DNA from: Candidatus Bathyarchaeota archaeon
Lineage (GTDB): Archaea; Thermoproteota; Bathyarchaeia; Bathyarchaeales; SOJC01
NCBI GenBank assembly: GCA_020354575.1
Contig: CP070649.1
Span: 1,746,393 to 1,810,392, forward strand
DNA: 64,000 nt
Direction: 5' to 3'
This document shows positions 8,242 through 16,309 of this stretch, piece by piece; position 1 is the first letter of the stretch, and every line of letters begins with the position of its first letter. The translations under genes and the position numbers were made by a program. Below the pieces are notes generated by a model. It saw only the letters and a list, made by a program, of their open reading frames with translations, searched no databases and had not been told where the DNA came from.

Positions 8242-8419
8242 TCTATTCACTAAAAGAGAATGAGTAGATGTGCCATAAAAACTTCTCTTAATGCAGCCGC
8301 CTGCAATCCGTAAAAGTAGAAACATTATTTTTTAAATAAGAAATGGTAACAATGTTTTCTGTATTCGTGAAAGTGAGTTCACTCCACTCTTCAAATTAAT
8401 TTCATTGTGAGAAGTACAA

Positions 8420-8974
8420 ATGTCAATATGCACTCAAAAACTAAAGAACATTGCAAGCAAGCTGGACTCAGCATCAGCTGTGTATGACGCAGGTGCCGCT
8501 GTTGCACTTTTGATTAGACCCTCAAATGATGATATTGAAATCCTCATAGTGCAGAGAACCGAGAATATATTAGACCCATGGTCCGGACAAATGGCGTTTC
8601 CAGGCGGAAGACGTAACTTGAAAGATCAGAATCTGAAGCAGACCATTATTAGGGAAACCTTTGAAGAGACAAACATTGACCTCGCTCAAGGCTGTCGCTT
8701 TCTAGGAGTGTTAGAAAAGACAAGATCAACTGTGCAACCAAAGTTACATGTAGCGCCCTTCGTCATTCTATTGGAGCAAGAGCCGATCATCAAATTAAAT
8801 GAGGAGCTTGAAGGATTTTTATGGGTCCGTATGAAAAAATTACACGAAAGTAAAGGAGTTGCAGAGATGCCCTTTGGCGAAGTTCCAGCTTATATCATTG
8901 AAGGTTATGTTATTTGGGGTCTGACTTATAGAATTCTGAAGAAATTCTCTAAGATTCTTGCAAGCTGCAGATAA
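8420..8974 (+). CDS. NUDIX hydrolase, CoA-pyrophosphatase-like
   Basis: 184 residues. The N-terminal half of a Nudix fold contains AVALLIRPSNDDIEILIVQR and MAFPGGRRN followed by TIIRETFEETNIDL (about 73-90), the Nudix box region with the REtxEE core that binds Mg2+. The FPGGR lead-in and overall layout are like the NUDT7/CoA pyrophosphatase group, which cleaves CoA to phosphopantetheine and ADP. The glutamate that starts the box is Gln (DQNLKQ) and the final Gly is Asn. Substrate is therefore open. It is transcribed alone. Confidence 0.8.
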   Translation: MSICTQKLKNIASKLDSASAVYDAGAAVALLIRPSNDDIEILIVQRTENILDPWSGQMAFPGGRRNLKDQNLKQTIIRETFEETNIDLAQGCRFLGVLEKTRSTVQPKLHVAPFVILLEQEPIIKLNEELEGFLWVRMKKLHESKGVAEMPFGEVPAYIIEGYVIWGLTYRILKKFSKILASCR

Positions 8975-9070
8975 GTAATGATTTTTAGTGTGAACACAAG
9001 TCAAGAAATGGAATAATTGCTTTATCAAGAATGACTTAGATTTAAACGAGGAGAAAAGGAGATTGGATTA

Positions 9071-9253
9071 TTGGCGGACATCAGATTTATTGCTAGCCTA
9101 GATGTTGTGTCACGATTATTAGCTGACCCAATTTGGAGGAGAAGAGCCAAGAAGATAAGGACGCTAAAAGAAATGGAACAAATTCTCTTAGAGTTCTGCA
9201 AGATTAATGGAAAAATACTTCGCATTGACAATGGTTTTGTTTATCTCTACTGA
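9071..9253 (+). CDS. Small hypothetical protein
   Basis: A 60-residue product beginning at TTG, preceded by a strong GAGGAGAAAAGGAG ribosome-binding region at 9048-9061, which is the main reason to call it. Predicted to be mostly helical, with a basic patch (WRRRAKKIR) in the middle and a hydrophobic end (ILRIDNGFVYLY). No family recognised. It lies about 100 bases before the transglutaminase-like gene. Confidence 0.45.
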   Translation: MADIRFIASLDVVSRLLADPIWRRRAKKIRTLKEMEQILLEFCKINGKILRIDNGFVYLY

Positions 9254-9355
9254 GATGGCGTACCAATATCATCCAGCAATATTATATGGGAATTCAGATT
9301 TCGCTTTCATAGATCTTTTCATGCTGAACCAAGATGTTTCATTGGGAAATCATAA

Positions 9356-10483
9356 ATGCGTAAGCAGGTTCTCAGAAAATTCATCATAACGTTTGTGTTT
9401 GAGCTTTTTCTATTTTTGATGTTGTTTAGAATCGGTTTAGCTCAGAATTACGAGCGGCAATTCTTTCTACAAGATGAGCAGGATACTTATCAATTGACTC
9501 TTTCAATAACTTCTTCGCTTTACGAATATTATCAGCAAAAAAACCATCTTTTGACACAGAACAATTTCGCAACTTTTGTGACGCCATATTCTATGGCATT
9601 AGTAGCTGCTGATGTTCGAAGCGTCTTTCCAAGCGAAGAGGGCTATGTGAACGCTGCTCTTATGTTGGTTCATCAAATCCCTTACCAGATTATTGAAGAG
9701 CCCAAATATCCAGTTGAAACAATAATTGAAAATCAGGGCGATTGTGATTTGCTATCATATGTATGTGCTTCATTGCTAAAAGCTCAAGATCTAGATGTTG
9801 TTCTATTCTATTATGAAACTGAGAGTCATATGAATGTAGGCGTACATCTCCCTAATCCTCCTAGAGATGCGCGTACGCCCAGTTCTTATGTTGATTACGC
9901 TGGAACTAGATATTACATGGCAGAGTGTACTGGTAATGATTGGCAGAATGGTTGGAGGGTTGGCGAATGTCCCTCTGAGCTCGAAGGAGCGATTGTTACC
10001 GTTGTGCCATTGGAGGGTTACGAGCAGGTCTCCCCAGGGCAGGTTTCGTCAAGTTATGGAACAATGGAATCCTCTTTAATATCATTAGCTTTTTCACAGG
10101 ATCTAGTGATTGAGGGAAGTACCATCATAATCAGTGGGGTTGTTTCAGCCTCAACCCTAAATGGCACAGTTACGTTATATGCATCAACAAGCGAAAATTG
10201 GCTCGCCATTGAGACTGTTAGCTTGGATTCGACTGGTCAATACACTTTTTCATGGAATCCAATGTCTTGGGGACTTTACTACGTAAAAGCAAGCTGGTCG
10301 GGGAACGAAGAACATGCAGGAGCAGATAGTGCGATTGCTTCTATTTTCGTTGTGCCAAAATTCTTGTTATTAGTTGGTGGAGGATTAGTCATTGTGGTTA
10401 TCGTTTCAATCATTTTGCTATTGATGTATAGAACCACGCGACCGCAGGAAATACAAACCCCAACTGAATATCAATACCAATAA
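9356..10483 (+). CDS. Transglutaminase-like surface protein, C-terminally anchored
   Basis: 375 residues. Residues 1-29 are a signal peptide ending at GLAQ. Residues about 95-220 have the transglutaminase/papain-like triad: GDCDLLSYV with the Cys (about 125), SHMNVGVHL with the His (about 158), and an acidic YYMAECTG strand. Residues 235-330 are an Ig-like/Big repeat (YYVKASWSGNEEHAGADS) of the kind found on archaeal cell surfaces. A TM helix (about 336-360) and a short basic tail anchor the protein, leaving the domains outside. The role is probably cleavage or cross-linking of surface peptides (inference). Confidence 0.8.
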   Translation: MRKQVLRKFIITFVFELFLFLMLFRIGLAQNYERQFFLQDEQDTYQLTLSITSSLYEYYQQKNHLLTQNNFATFVTPYSMALVAADVRSVFPSEEGYVNAALMLVHQIPYQIIEEPKYPVETIIENQGDCDLLSYVCASLLKAQDLDVVLFYYETESHMNVGVHLPNPPRDARTPSSYVDYAGTRYYMAECTGNDWQNGWRVGECPSELEGAIVTVVPLEGYEQVSPGQVSSSYGTMESSLISLAFSQDLVIEGSTIIISGVVSASTLNGTVTLYASTSENWLAIETVSLDSTGQYTFSWNPMSWGLYYVKASWSGNEEHAGADSAIASIFVVPKFLLLVGGGLVIVVIVSIILLLMYRTTRPQEIQTPTEYQYQ

Positions 10484-10565
10484 GTCAATAGTCAATTATC
10501 GCTATTGGCTGTATTAGAGAATATTTCGAAAGTGAAGGTGTTGCAGCCATGAATGCTGAAAGCTT

Positions 10566-11144
10566 ATGTACATGCAAAATAACATACGCCCACATTCATT
10601 TGATGTGATTCTATTGGATTGGCCAACTAAGAACGACGTGAAAATGCTTAATTCAATGTCCCGTGAAGAACTCCTACAACTTTTCTTTCTACATATCAAG
10701 AACATTTGGCGAGTTGATGGTCTTTATTTCCTTGGAATAGAAGAGGAGTTTGGCACCACAGCAGCTACTCAGATTGATACGTATTGCTGGAATATCATTG
10801 GAAAACTTGAGGCTAGAGAGCTGCGATGGGCTCTAAGAATAAAGAAAAAGGATATTACCGCCCTTCTGCAGGCTTTGAAAAATTCAAGTTGGGCTCTTTA
10901 TCAAATTGGGAAAGAATACGAAGCATCTGAGAAAAAGGGAGTTTTTCGAGTAACCCGTTGCAGGACTCAAGAGACGAGAGTCAACAAAGGTTTAGGAGAA
11001 TTTCCATGCAAACAAGTGCGGCTAAGCTACCTTCAAAGCTTTGCAAAAGAGTTTAACCAAAGAATAGAGGTTGTATGTAAAGCATGCCCTCCCGAAGCAC
11101 ATTCAAATAATGTATGGTGCGAATGGGAATTTATTTTACATTAA
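10566..11144 (+). CDS. DUF6125-like protein
   Basis: 192 residues. The region SMSREELLQLFFLHIKNIWRVDGLYFLGIEEEFGTTAATQID (written here only as its key points: LLQLF, VDGLYF, EEEFG, A..D) matches the layout I associate with DUF6125, where a VDGxWF stretch and a conserved E are followed by a helical pair. The C-terminal third has scattered cysteines (CRTQ, FPCKQ, VCKACPP, WCEWEF) that could bind metal. The biochemical role is not known. No operon partner: the neighbour downstream is on the other strand. Confidence 0.5.
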   Translation: MYMQNNIRPHSFDVILLDWPTKNDVKMLNSMSREELLQLFFLHIKNIWRVDGLYFLGIEEEFGTTAATQIDTYCWNIIGKLEARELRWALRIKKKDITALLQALKNSSWALYQIGKEYEASEKKGVFRVTRCRTQETRVNKGLGEFPCKQVRLSYLQSFAKEFNQRIEVVCKACPPEAHSNNVWCEWEFILH

Positions 11145-11207
11145 AAAGCGGTTTCTATTTTTGCAACATGCGTGATTCGGGTCGTGGTAAGTTACGTCTG
11201 TTGTCAG

Positions 11208-11933
11208 CTATTCAATCAACTCTAAAATCTCCTCGAAGATATAGTTATTGAATCCTTCATTGGTGCTTTTACTGAAAAGAGTGACAACACAATTTCTAGT
11301 GATGCCAACCACAACTCCACGTTTCTGAGCTTCAAAGACGACATACCAAATCTTACCGTGTTCAAGATAGTCGCGATAAAGTTCGCTGTCGACCAAGTCG
11401 GATCCCGCTAGACAAAGCTTTTCTATTCCAGGGAGATCAACTTGATCGAACCATATGAGCCTAGTTGCTTGTGGGTTCGATTCGTGAAGCTCTTTGAGAG
11501 TCTCATGGGGAATTCTCACTTCAATGATAGCATGAGAGGTGATGAAAAGCGCTTTGCTTAGCTTATTTGCCACATAATTTGTGAGGAGCTTCTTTACTCC
11601 TCGTGCTACAGAAGGTGCGGAAACAATAATAAAAGTTCTCCTCTTGAAGGATTTTATCCAAAAAGTGGATTCTTCCGTAATGGGAGTTTCAATTAATTTG
11701 CGCCTATAGAATCTTTTGCATATGAAATCCTTGCTAAAAATCCCTGAAATTTCATTTCTCTCAAGTTTCAGATCCAGAATCTCTGTGATTAAATTGATGG
11801 TTTCTCCACTTTCTGTTCTGTGAGGTTCTTCCTCACGAAAATCTTTGAGCTTCCCGATGATTAGTCCTGTATCAATTTCCTCTTTTATTTCAAAAATCTT
11901 AGCTGGCAGAACCATCTTATCCACCACTAACAC
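11208..11933 (-). CDS. Uncharacterised archaeal protein
   Basis: 241 residues with a mixed alpha/beta pattern and no signal peptide, TM helix or metal motif. The N-terminal 90 residues are charged (EEIDTGLIIGKLKDFREEE), the middle has a beta-alpha-beta look (RRTFIIVSAPSVARGVKKLL), and the C-terminal part ends FNNYIFEEILELIE. I do not recognise the family. It is in the same direction as the CBS-protein gene, which ends about 100 bases away upstream in transcription terms, but there is no sign of coupling. Confidence 0.55.
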   Translation of the reverse strand: MLVVDKMVLPAKIFEIKEEIDTGLIIGKLKDFREEEPHRTESGETINLITEILDLKLERNEISGIFSKDFICKRFYRRKLIETPITEESTFWIKSFKRRTFIIVSAPSVARGVKKLLTNYVANKLSKALFITSHAIIEVRIPHETLKELHESNPQATRLIWFDQVDLPGIEKLCLAGSDLVDSELYRDYLEHGKIWYVVFEAQKRGVVVGITRNCVVTLFSKSTNEGFNNYIFEEILELIE

Positions 11934-12036
11934 AATTCAAATTAGACCTTAAAAGCTTCTTGGACTATCTATTCGCGAATCAAGATGGGAAACTTAGCCT
12001 GAATCTTTTTTATCTAGTGCACAAGCGGTTTGGAGT

Positions 12037-12492
12037 TCATACGACATAGTAGTCAACAACTTTTTGCATGCGTTTTGGTGCAATCTTTTTACTAAGCCTT
12101 TTAAGCAAGCGAATCATCTGTGGTTGAAAGCGGGCAAGATCTGTGAGGGTTACTAGCCCGATCAATTGTCCGCTTTTAACTACGGGAAGCTTCTTAATTT
12201 TCAGCCTGAACATAAGTTTAGCAGCTTCTTCCAGCTCCATATTTGGTTCCACAACAATTAGAGGTTTAGACATCACATCCTTTACTTTTGCTCTCCTAGG
12301 ATTCTTGACTTGACTCACTACTCTTTTCAACAAATCTCGTTCAGTTATTATGCCAACTGCTCTGCCTTCTTTTGTGACGAGAAGGCAGCCTATCTCGAAT
12401 TTATTCATGACATCAGCTGCATCTTTTACGGTCGCCTCCTCGTCTATCGTAATAACTTCCTTCACCATAATATCTTCAACTTTCAGAGACAT
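12037..12492 (-). CDS. CBS-pair domain protein
   Basis: 151 residues made of two CBS domains: VEDIMVKEVITIDEEATVKD with GIITERDLLKRV (about 47-58), then VKDVMSKPLIVVEPNMELEE with IGLVTLTDLARF. CBS pairs bind adenosyl ligands such as AMP, ATP or SAM and usually gate another protein. A helical tail (SKKIAPKRMQKVVDYYVV) follows. It has no fused effector and no operon partner, so its target is unknown. It is the paralogue of the CBS protein at 41491. Confidence 0.9.
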   Translation of the reverse strand: MSLKVEDIMVKEVITIDEEATVKDAADVMNKFEIGCLLVTKEGRAVGIITERDLLKRVVSQVKNPRRAKVKDVMSKPLIVVEPNMELEEAAKLMFRLKIKKLPVVKSGQLIGLVTLTDLARFQPQMIRLLKRLSKKIAPKRMQKVVDYYVV

Positions 12493-12667
12493 AAGCTTAC
12501 AACTACCTTTTAATATTCTAAATTATCCTTCAGATTGTAAAGATTCTCATATAGTCTTTTCAGATCTTTCCTATATAAGCAACAAAAACTGAACTAGTCT
12601 TTTGGAATGCATATTCATCTAAAGAATTCTCGGAGATTAGTTCTAATTGTTGATTCTCGTTTTGAGG

Positions 12668-13870
12668 TCATGCAGTCCCGATTTGCTTAGCTTTAACCTT
12701 CTTAGCAATCATCCTTCCGAATTCTATCGCCTTATTTAGTTCATTTTCACTTGGCCTGAACTTGAACTCAAGGTCGCTCTCAATGAGCTCTAATCCGGTA
12801 GCTTTGATTAACGATTCAGCTTCCCCTTTTGCTCCTCCTCCCCAACCATAAGACCCAAAGACAGAAGCGAATTTTTTCTGTGGTCTCAACCCCTTCATAT
12901 AGGTTAGGAAGGAGGCAACCGTTGGAAAGAGGCCATTATTCAAAGTGGGTGATCCAATCAATACCGCTTGTGCATCAAGTATGTCAGTAATTACTTCCGT
13001 GTTGTTAGAGCTGTTCAATCTATGCAATTTAACCTCAACTCCCTCACTGGCTATACCCTCAAAAAGCGCTACTGCTATTCTTTCAGTGCTTCTCCACATC
13101 GTGTCATAAACAATAATTACTTTCGGTTCCGCGACGCCACTAACCCACTTGCCATAAGTCTCAACAATCTTTTCAGGTCGACCTCGCCATACCACGCCGT
13201 GAGATGGCGCAATCATATCGATCTTGACTTCTGAAAGAGCTACTAATGCCTTTTTTATGGGTCTCCAAAGGTGCATCACTATATTGGCGTAGTAGGTCTT
13301 GGCTTCTTGCATGAGAATCGCTTGATCCACCTCGTCATCAAATCTCTTAGAGGACGCAAGGTGCTGACCAAAGGCGTCATTTGAGAAGAGCAACTTTTCT
13401 TCAGGGACATAGGTAACCATAGAGTCAGGCCAGTGAACCATGGGGACTGGAAAAAATTGAAGACTTCTACTGCCCAATCTGATGTCAGGCTTCTCCTTTA
13501 TCGTTGTGCATTGCAGATCCTTCCCATAATATCGCTTCAACTCTTTCATCCCGGATTCTGTAGCTATCAACTCAGCGTTTTTGGCCAAGGTCATGAAGGC
13601 ACGAATTCCGCCTGAGTGGTCAGGTTCAGCATGGTTAGAAATAAGAAAATTAATTTTAGTTGGCTCTATGATTTTCTTTATTCTCTTCAACATTTGGGGG
13701 AAAAAAAAGTCCTTAACAGTATCAATCAATGCAACCTTGTCATCCACAACTAGATAAGCATTATAGCTTGACCCTCGATTGGTTACATACCCATGAAAGC
13801 TCCTAATATTCCAATCTATCGCTCCAACCCAATAGATGCTGTCTTTCAATCGTATCAAATCAATCACCAA
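12668..13870 (-). CDS. fprA: Flavodiiron protein (FprA-type O2/NO reductase)
   Basis: 400 residues: an N-terminal metallo-beta-lactamase-fold diiron domain (1-250) and a C-terminal flavodoxin domain (253-395). All diiron ligands are visible: the HAEPDHSG motif (His, Glu, Asp and His; about 80-87), VHWPD, SNDAFGQH and PSHG. The flavodoxin part starts IIVYDTMWRSTERIA for FMN phosphate binding, with SPTLNNGLFP and SYGWGGGA loops. These cytoplasmic enzymes reduce O2 to water or NO to N2O, in methanogens with F420H2, protecting anaerobes. It is separated by 72 bases from the PAC4-like gene on the same strand and may be cotranscribed. Reductase partner not in the window. Confidence 0.95.
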   Translation of the reverse strand: MVIDLIRLKDSIYWVGAIDWNIRSFHGYVTNRGSSYNAYLVVDDKVALIDTVKDFFFPQMLKRIKKIIEPTKINFLISNHAEPDHSGGIRAFMTLAKNAELIATESGMKELKRYYGKDLQCTTIKEKPDIRLGSRSLQFFPVPMVHWPDSMVTYVPEEKLLFSNDAFGQHLASSKRFDDEVDQAILMQEAKTYYANIVMHLWRPIKKALVALSEVKIDMIAPSHGVVWRGRPEKIVETYGKWVSGVAEPKVIIVYDTMWRSTERIAVALFEGIASEGVEVKLHRLNSSNNTEVITDILDAQAVLIGSPTLNNGLFPTVASFLTYMKGLRPQKKFASVFGSYGWGGGAKGEAESLIKATGLELIESDLEFKFRPSENELNKAIEFGRMIAKKVKAKQIGTA

Positions 13871-13942
13871 TGGTTCAGAGAGAGGAACGTCAGATTATTT
13901 CGCTCCTAATATTCTTTTCGACAGCATTTCAATTGCATAAAT

Positions 13943-14347
13943 TTATGTTCTAATACGTTCTCCAGAACGTTCAGATTTATGTTTGGCTGTGACCTTTTCG
14001 AAAAGCTTCATAAGAACGGGATTTGCCTCGGTCTCGCTTACAGTCTTAAGATATATAGATACAAGACCTATCTTGCCAGTCTTTGTTGCCAGGTGTTCTG
14101 CCAGCATGCGTGCAGTTGTGGTATTCCTATCTCCTAAAAGCACGGAAGAGGGAGGGGAGTGAACTTGCACTCCGTTGGTAGGGGGGACAGATGCAGCTAA
14201 GGTGCCTAGTTTATCTTCTGCTTCGCTAAAGAAAGCTAAGACAGCATTTCTAGTTTCGATATAAATGGCAAAGAACCGCATATTCCTCTCTGCAAATTCT
14301 TCTTTTACAATCGTCGCTCGAGGCAAACTGAGTTCACCAAACCACAA
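13943..14347 (-). CDS. PAC4-like (proteasome assembly chaperone 4) protein
   Basis: 134 residues from a TTG start, 3 bases after the parvulin stop codon. The central region (about 63-105) contains SSVLLGDRNTTTARMLAEHL followed by ATKTGKIGLVSIYLK. From memory, eukaryotic PSMG4/PAC4 has the corresponding SLLGDTSDTTSTGLAQRLARKTN and VFVSYNL in the same order, after a beta-strand segment (here NMRFFAIYIETRNAVLAF, then a LGTLAASVP strand like LAVAM in PAC4). The resemblance covers the whole fold. PAC3-PAC4 guides assembly of the 20S alpha ring. Whether this protein acts on the archaeal proteasome is inference; no proteasome gene is here. A remote alternative is an unrelated archaeal family with the same motif. 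Confidence 0.6.
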   Translation of the reverse strand: MWFGELSLPRATIVKEEFAERNMRFFAIYIETRNAVLAFFSEAEDKLGTLAASVPPTNGVQVHSPPSSVLLGDRNTTTARMLAEHLATKTGKIGLVSIYLKTVSETEANPVLMKLFEKVTAKHKSERSGERIRT

Positions 14348-14350
14348 TGA

Positions 14351-14626
14351 TTATTCTAGTCTTCTTATTATGTGATATCCGAATTTTGTTTTCACGATAG
14401 GTGAGAGCTGCCCTTTCTTAAGCACAAACGCAGCTTTCTCGAATTCCCTTACCATCTTTCCTCTACTAAAAGATCCAAGGTCGCCTCTTCGTTTTCCTGA
14501 TGGGCAAATGGAGACTTCTTTAGCGATTTTTGAGAATTTTTCTCCTTTTCTTAATCTTTCAAGAATTATTTTAGCTTCCTTCTCTGTTTTAACGAGGATG
14601 TGTGCACAATGAACTCTATTTGGCAT
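14351..14626 (-). CDS. Parvulin-type peptidyl-prolyl isomerase
   Basis: 91 residues, a single stand-alone PpiC/rotamase domain. It begins RVHCAHILVKTEKEA and continues through the classical parts RLRKGEKFSKIAKEVSICPS, RRGDLGSFSRGKM, EFEKAAFVL and FGYHIIRRLE. Small cytoplasmic parvulins isomerise X-Pro bonds during folding. It has no signal peptide or anchor. Its stop is 3 bases from the TTG start of the PAC4-like gene, so the two are almost certainly one transcript; a folding/assembly role for the pair is a reasonable inference. Confidence 0.95.
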   Translation of the reverse strand: MPNRVHCAHILVKTEKEAKIILERLRKGEKFSKIAKEVSICPSGKRRGDLGSFSRGKMVREFEKAAFVLKKGQLSPIVKTKFGYHIIRRLE

Positions 14627-14733
14627 GAAAAATAGTATATGGGAACCGTTTTATAAGATCATGCATGCATCATTTTGTTGTCGAAGGAGGAAAAAGTGTC
14701 CTCTATAAATGTAATTTCGTTTATTACCCTTAT

Positions 14734-15322
14734 ATGAAAAGACCAAACACGCCCAAGAGTAAGGCAAGCAACATTCTGAATTTGCTTCGAAAGGAGTTTA
14801 AACTGCCAGGATGGAAAGCCGGAGCAAGAGGCTTTCGAAAAAATTCAATGTACAACCCGCAGTTCTTTCGAAAGCCGACGTAACAGAAATTGAAGAAGCG
14901 CTTAAAGTAGCAGGGCTATATCACAAGAAAGCACAGGTTATCAAAGGCCTTGCTGATGTATTTTTGAAAGATTTTAAGGGTTCGCTTGACTTCGTTTTCA
15001 GGTTACCTCTCGAACAAGCTCGGAGAAAACTGCTTTAGCTCCTAGGTGTGGGTCCTAAACGGCTGATGTGGTGCTTCTTTTTGGTGCAGGAAGATCAACA
15101 ATACCGATAGATACCCATGTTGATCGAGTTTCGAAACGACTGGGACTAGTCAATTCAGAAGCTGATTACGAGAGCATGAGGAAACAACTTCAGCAACTAT
15201 TCACTCCACAAGACTATTACTCCGTCCACACCTTATTGATCTCTCAAGGGAGAAGATAGTGCAGAGCAAGAAAACCAAAATGCAGAGTTTTTCCAATTAG
15301 TCATCTATCCCCATCCAACTAA
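14734..15322 (+). pseudogene. Broken endonuclease III (nth-like) gene
   Basis: Three pieces in different frames together resemble endonuclease III, a base-excision glycosylase/lyase with an HhH-GPD fold and a C-terminal Fe-S cluster. Piece 1 (from ATG 14734) has ILNLLRKEFKLPGW; the region that should hold ISQNTTD is missing. Piece 2 (from about 14811) has RLSKKFNVQP and IEEALKVAGLYHKKAQVIKG, then an in-frame TAG at 15036-15038. The HhH part LLGVGPK follows in that frame; one base is missing after it, and piece 3 gives DVVLLFGAGRS, IPIDTHVDRVSKRLGLV and LISQGRR, then TAG at 15257 just before CRARKPKC, the start of the cluster motif. One deletion, two stops and one frameshift mean the gene is dead. 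Confidence 0.85.
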
Positions 15323-15458
15323 TCAATTCTAACTTGCACTCGCACTCACGCGAGTATACATGCAATACTTAATTTCGAGCCAAGCTGCTCGTCTTTCAAG
15401 CCTCCATCTTCCAACACACCAGCAAAATCCTGTCTCCACCCTGTGGAAGCCCATTACC

Positions 15459-15515
15459 CGACGAACTCAACGAAAGCGACTATAACGACAAAACCGACGA
15501 AATCGACGAAACCCG
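15459..15515. repeat. Short CGACGAA-type repeats
   Basis: CGACGAA occurs at 15459, 15494 and 15503, and related CGAAAGCGAC/AACGAC pieces lie between, giving about 57 bases of degenerate short direct repeats. They sit in the gene-free part (15323-15541) between the broken nth gene and the convergent RNase H-fold gene. Nothing else was seen in that part. Read in one frame the repeat would encode an acidic stretch, but no start codon precedes it. Confidence 0.4.
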
Positions 15516-15541
15516 CATAAGTAAATATCAGTGCGCACAAG

Positions 15542-16231
15542 TTATTCATTAGAGCTTGAAGGTGTGCTCAGCTTTGATTCCCACAAATTCTTTCTCTTTC
15601 CTCTCTTTATCACGCGACCTTGCCTTTGTGCGATTTCTATGGCAGAGCTGACATCAATTTTTGCTCTTCTACGCGAGGTTTGGCCGAGATACTGGCTTGT
15701 TCCTTCTTCTTCAACGCTTTCAAAAACTACGTTTTGAGAAATACTTGTACGCATACCTAAACGGTTCCAAAGCTCTCTTGAATAGGGAGCTGCCCCGTTC
15801 CCAATTCTGATTGCAGCATTTGTAGATGAATAACGTCTTAAGGTCTCCTCTATCTTTTTCATTGTTTCAGCAGCGCTCGAACAGTTTCCCGTCTCGAGTA
15901 ATTCGCCGTCTCCAAGAATTGCTACTCCGAAATTCTCGCCAGGATCAACGCCAATGATAAGTCGATCAAAAGATTTATTTCCTCTAATTATTCTCATCGC
16001 TTCATCAATAATTTCCACGGGCTTTGCGTTTTCATCATATTCTAACACATTGTGATGGATTATTTTGCAGCGCTCTTTATTCGATGTAATGACCACTTCC
16101 ACATCCAAGGGAATTCTGTCACTCGGAATAAGGCTCATAAAAGGCAAATCTCGTCTTTTAAGCTCATTCACGAGCAAGTAATATATTTTCCCGGAGATCG
16201 TCGCTAATGCAATTTTTGGTTTCATAGCCAT
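15542..16231 (-). CDS. RNase H-fold (RuvC/DUF460-like) protein
   Basis: 229 residues. The clear signature is DRLIIGVDPGENFGVAILGD (about 88-107), the first beta-hairpin with the first catalytic Asp of RNase H-fold resolvases and of the DUF460 group. A further strand (AAIRIGNGAAPYSRELW) and a late RRRAKIDVSSAIEIAQRQGR segment with an Asp could give the remaining metal ligands. The N-terminal 80 residues (KIALATISGKIYYLLVNELK) form a separate alpha/beta domain. A basic C-terminus suggests nucleic-acid binding. Activity is not shown. Divergent from radB, with 78 bases between starts, so a repair role is a fair guess. Confidence 0.65.
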   Translation of the reverse strand: MAMKPKIALATISGKIYYLLVNELKRRDLPFMSLIPSDRIPLDVEVVITSNKERCKIIHHNVLEYDENAKPVEIIDEAMRIIRGNKSFDRLIIGVDPGENFGVAILGDGELLETGNCSSAAETMKKIEETLRRYSSTNAAIRIGNGAAPYSRELWNRLGMRTSISQNVVFESVEEEGTSQYLGQTSRRRAKIDVSSAIEIAQRQGRVIKRGKRKNLWESKLSTPSSSNE

Positions 16232-16309
16232 CCTGTCGTCTTTGCAAAGTCATTGCAAACAAGGTTATTAGTTTTAGTGTTATTAATTCGTTTGGCATGT
16301 GAAATCTCT

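Noticed and set aside
8242-8325. N-terminal extension of the NifU-like protein
   Set aside because: The added residues lack resemblance to Nfu proteins, and an ATG is available at 8241.
9207-9389. 60-codon frame overlapping the small gene at 9071 and the transglutaminase-like gene
   Set aside because: No ribosome-binding site, overlaps both neighbours, no family resemblance.
15459-15515. Short repeats considered as a CRISPR remnant
   Set aside because: Units are only 7 bases, spacing is irregular and no cas gene is near.
15373-15541. Open stretch of about 56 codons ending in an acidic tail
   Set aside because: No ATG, GTG or TTG precedes it, and the text is low-complexity.
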